From Acholeplasmataceae bacterium UBA4853 (lineage in GTDB: Bacteria > Bacillota_I > Bacilli_A > Acholeplasmatales > Acholeplasmataceae): 34,602 nucleotides of DNA. Within the stretch, counting starts at the first letter, position 1. Each line of letters starts with the position of its first letter. Positions 32,506 through 34,602 of the stretch are shown here, one piece after another. The stretch is from NCBI GenBank assembly GCA_002399815.1, contig DHEJ01000007.1, positions 1-34,602 of the forward strand. The letters run 5' to 3'. A program made the translations under genes and the position numbers. The notes below the pieces were generated by a model. The model saw nothing but the letters and a program-made list of their open reading frames with translations. It did no database searches and had not been told where the DNA came from.

Positions 32506-33021
32506 ATGAAAATTTATTATCAAATGGTATACCTCAGAGTGATTACCTGTTTTTGTATTTTTATTTCATCACTTTTCTTGGTGTCTTGTAAAGAAAAAGA
32601 AAATGTGATTTCTTCGGATGGTATCGAAGTTATATTTTCAGAAGAAGGATATTCTGCCTTAAATGATATTTCTGTTTCAGTTTTTATTGGAATTGGTAGA
32701 GAAGTTACGACATTTACCAACAACACTAATGAAGAAATAATATATAGAGTTATAATTACCAATAATGTTGATGAAGAGCATGATTTAAATGATAATCTGA
32801 TGATGTTACTAGAAATATCAGATTATGAGAATGGCAAATACAATTATGTTTTAGATGAAAACAATGCACCTAGTTATATTTTCAATACAATCATTACAAT
32901 TTCAAATGATATCTTTACAGATTCAGAAGGTTATTTTTACATAGGATTATCAGAAATACATGTTGATTCGAACGATATTGAAACCATTGGTTCAATTATG
33001 AAAATTCAATATGTTTATTAG
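32506..33021 (+). CDS. Lipoprotein of unknown function
   Basis: 171 residues from the ATG at 32506, which follows GGAGGA. The N-terminus has MKIYYQ, a hydrophobic stretch and LFLVSC, a lipobox with Cys at about residue 26, so it should be lipid-anchored on the outer face. The mature part is acidic, with TNNTNEEIIYRVIITNN suggestive of an immunoglobulin-like beta domain. No enzymatic motif is visible. It is a single-gene unit between the HigBA operon and the riboswitch. Confidence 0.78.
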   Translation: MKIYYQMVYLRVITCFCIFISSLFLVSCKEKENVISSDGIEVIFSEEGYSALNDISVSVFIGIGREVTTFTNNTNEEIIYRVIITNNVDEEHDLNDNLMMLLEISDYENGKYNYVLDENNAPSYIFNTIITISNDIFTDSEGYFYIGLSEIHVDSNDIETIGSIMKIQYVY

Positions 33022-33261
33022 ATTACAAACGATGTAATTACAATTTCGGCGTATAGAACTAATAATGCTCAATGAATTTATAACAAATCAAAGAAAGGTA
33101 TATTCAGTATAAATCAAATGTTACATATTGAATATACAGGTGAGTTAAAGTAAGTCGGTTTGAAGTTTTAGATTTATCATCAAAAATATTTTAAATAAAT
33201 TCACATAAATTCACATATTTCGCCTATCATTGGTTCATTAAGCCTTCAATTATAACTTTCG

Positions 33262-33289
33262 TTGCGTTATATTTTTAATTTGCTATAAT
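33262..33289 (+). promoter_or_regulatory. Promoter of the riboswitch-controlled gene
   Basis: TTGCGT (33262-33267), 16 bp, TGC-TATAAT (TATAAT at 33284-33289), an extended -10 promoter just upstream of the aptamer. Confidence 0.7.
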
Positions 33290-33314
33290 GAGATTAGAAT
33301 CGATAAGAATAGAA

Positions 33315-33385
33315 TACTTAGCAAACTGTGTGAAAGTGCAGGACGCAAAGCTATAGGGCCTTTAAACTGGCAGCCAGTTGCATTT
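33315..33385 (+). ncRNA. Cyclic-di-GMP-I (GEMM-I) riboswitch aptamer
   Basis: Contains the conserved pieces in order: GCAAAC (33321-33326), a GAAA tetraloop in a weak stem (33332-33335), GGACGCAAAGC (33341-33351), GGGCCT with an A-rich turn, then GGCAGCCAGTTGC (33369-33381), which closes P1 with GCAAAC and carries the tetraloop receptor. These match the GEMM-I consensus closely. It senses cyclic di-GMP and sits directly before a terminator and a surface-protein gene. Confidence 0.92.
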
Positions 33386-33408
33386 AATTGACTTTATAAC
33401 TGAAGTTT

Positions 33409-33443
33409 AAATCACATGCAATTGCGTGTGATTTTTTATTTTT
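33409..33443 (+). terminator. Riboswitch expression platform (intrinsic terminator)
   Basis: Eleven-base stem AAATCACATGC/GCGTGTGATTT (33409-33419, 33424-33434) with a T-rich tail. The aptamer's CAGTTGCA (33375-33382) can pair with TGCAATTG (33417-33424), an alternative antiterminator, which predicts that ligand binding turns expression off. Confidence 0.85.
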
Positions 33444-33466
33444 GCAATTTATTGAAAGGGCAAGGT

Positions 33467-34602
33467 ATGATCTCTAGAAGAGTTAAACTAAGCACATTAA
33501 TTACTTTAATTGTCTTATTTATATCTTCATTAATGATCCTAATAAATCTTCCAAATCAGTCTCCGGATATAAATGAAGATAAAGTAGTTGTTAACTACAG
33601 ACTCCCTCAAAAGGTTTCTGTTTTTATGGCTTTAGGACAAGATGGATCAGAATCAAACCCATATATAATTAGTGATGCGGAAGATATGAATGCATTATCT
33701 TTAGCAGTTTTAAGCGGTAACACATTTTCTGGAAAAATTATTGTAGTTTCATCTGAAGTTAACGAAATAGGATTAGGAAACTTTACACCGATTGGAACAC
33801 CTGCAAAACCATTTGCTGGGACATTTGATGGTTTTGGAGTAAAGTTTATATTAAATATTAATAAACCTGATGTAGACTATCAAGGTTTATTTGGTTATGT
33901 TTCTGATGCAGTCATTGAAAACTTATCTGTTTCAGGAAAGGTTATTGGTAATAACTATGTTGCAGGTATTGTAGGATATACCATAAATAGTAGAGTTCAA
34001 AATGTATATAACGAATCCAATATCAAAGGAACCGGAAATTATATTGGTGGTATTATTGGTAGATCATATTATAAATCAATCATCGATTATGTTTATAATA
34101 CAGGTGAAGTAGTTGGAACATCTTATGTTGGTGGTATCACAGGAAATATTGCTAGTGCCTATCAAAATAATTCATACATCAGAAATACATATAGCAGAGG
34201 TAAAGTTGCTGGTGTATCTTATGTAGGTGGAGTTTATGGAACAAGTAGTTCAGATTATATAACAATTACAAATGATTATTATGATGTTTCAGTTATTGCT
34301 AATTACTATCAACCAGTTGGTTTAGTAAAGCCTTCAAGCTTAGAATCTACAGCGCATGCTATTAACAGTCAAAAGTTTTATGATATGGATAGTAAATCTT
34401 TAAATAGTCTTTACTTTCATTTTGAAACAAGAACATCTACATATGGCTATTATCCTCAGTTAAAATATTTTATAAACCATCCGAATGATTCTTTATCATA
34501 TAAGAAAAATAGTTCTTTACAATCCGTTCGAGTTAATATCGTAGATGGGATTGGGACTCTTGATTATCCATTCTTAATTTATAATGAGGCAGATTTTATT
34601 GA
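33467..34602 (+). CDS. GLUG-repeat surface protein, 3' end outside window
   Basis: Open from the ATG at 33467 to the window edge (378 codons). AAAGGG sits 6 bp upstream. The N-terminus is basic with a hydrophobic helix (LITLIVLFISSLMILIN), a signal or anchor. From about residue 60 come segments such as NPYIISDAEDMNAL and GTFDGFGVKF, then repeated GLUG-type units (LFGYVSDAVIENLSVSG, AGIVGYTINSRVQNVYN, GGIIGRSYYKSIIDYVYN). GLUG proteins form beta-helix adhesins. Its control by cyclic di-GMP fits an adhesion or biofilm role. Extent of the protein is unknown. Confidence 0.85.
   Translation, partial: MISRRVKLSTLITLIVLFISSLMILINLPNQSPDINEDKVVVNYRLPQKVSVFMALGQDGSESNPYIISDAEDMNALSLAVLSGNTFSGKIIVVSSEVNEIGLGNFTPIGTPAKPFAGTFDGFGVKFILNINKPDVDYQGLFGYVSDAVIENLSVSGKVIGNNYVAGIVGYTINSRVQNVYNESNIKGTGNYIGGIIGRSYYKSIIDYVYNTGEVVGTSYVGGITGNIASAYQNNSYIRNTYSRGKVAGVSYVGGVYGTSSSDYITITNDYYDVSVIANYYQPVGLVKPSSLESTAHAINSQKFYDMDSKSLNSLYFHFETRTSTYGYYPQLKYFINHPNDSLSYKKNSSLQSVRVNIVDGIGTLDYPFLIYNEADFI

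Overview
Organism. The DNA is strongly AT-rich, with AAGGAGG-type ribosome binding sites and many intrinsic terminators. UGA is a normal stop codon (it ends the SMEK, sigma-factor and HNH genes, among others) and tryptophan is written TGG. This suggests a low-GC Firmicute or Tenericute with the standard code. An Acholeplasma-like relative is my best guess, but that is an inference from composition and gene style. Almost everything here is accessory DNA: defence genes, toxins, phage remnants and surface proteins.

Layout. The window opens on the last 21 bases of a tRNA gene, most likely tRNA-Cys, and two blocks appear to be stacked behind it. Block 1 (about 24-3770) carries only a three-gene ABC-3C defence operon. 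Block 2 (about 3771-30588) carries the rest of the island. Both blocks end with a nearly identical 58-bp sequence (3713-3770 and 30531-30588) finishing in CTCCAAA, the same heptamer that spans the tRNA 3' end (17-23). The sequence to the right of CTCCAAA at 3771 resembles the sequence to the right of the tRNA. This is the pattern expected from repeated site-specific integration into a tRNA 3' end. No integrase gene is visible.

Inside block 2. (a) 3969-5886: hypothetical and HEPN-like genes. (b) 5900-12200: a co-oriented array of heterogeneous genes (an AbiH gene interrupted by a stop codon, a Nudix hydrolase, two membrane proteins, a GNAT acetyltransferase, and an NTase/HEPN/hypothetical operon) separated, and closed at the end, by copies of a diverged intergenic repeat of about 90 bp. 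It looks like a gene-cassette array but lacks canonical integron attC sites. (c) 12585-18301: a phage-derived module (terminase-small-like protein, ParB-DNA methyltransferase fusion, SAM synthetase, HNH nuclease) plus two possible defence genes, lying between two direct repeats. (d) 18712-30008: a divergent HTH-TPR regulator of the RRNPP type with a 53-residue secreted pro-peptide gene. It is followed by a structured leader, an ECF-like sigma factor, a small membrane protein, two degenerate-Fic/nucleotidyltransferase fusion proteins, a 2257-residue RHS toxin and a likely immunity gene. The order suggests peptide quorum sensing controlling a polymorphic toxin.

Right of the island are a HigB/HigA toxin-antitoxin operon with paired palindromic operators (the antitoxin is fused to an HEIGH metallopeptidase domain), a lipoprotein, and a cyclic-di-GMP-I riboswitch with an intrinsic terminator controlling a GLUG-repeat surface protein that runs off the window. 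All calls come from reading the sequence; none has been checked by a database search.
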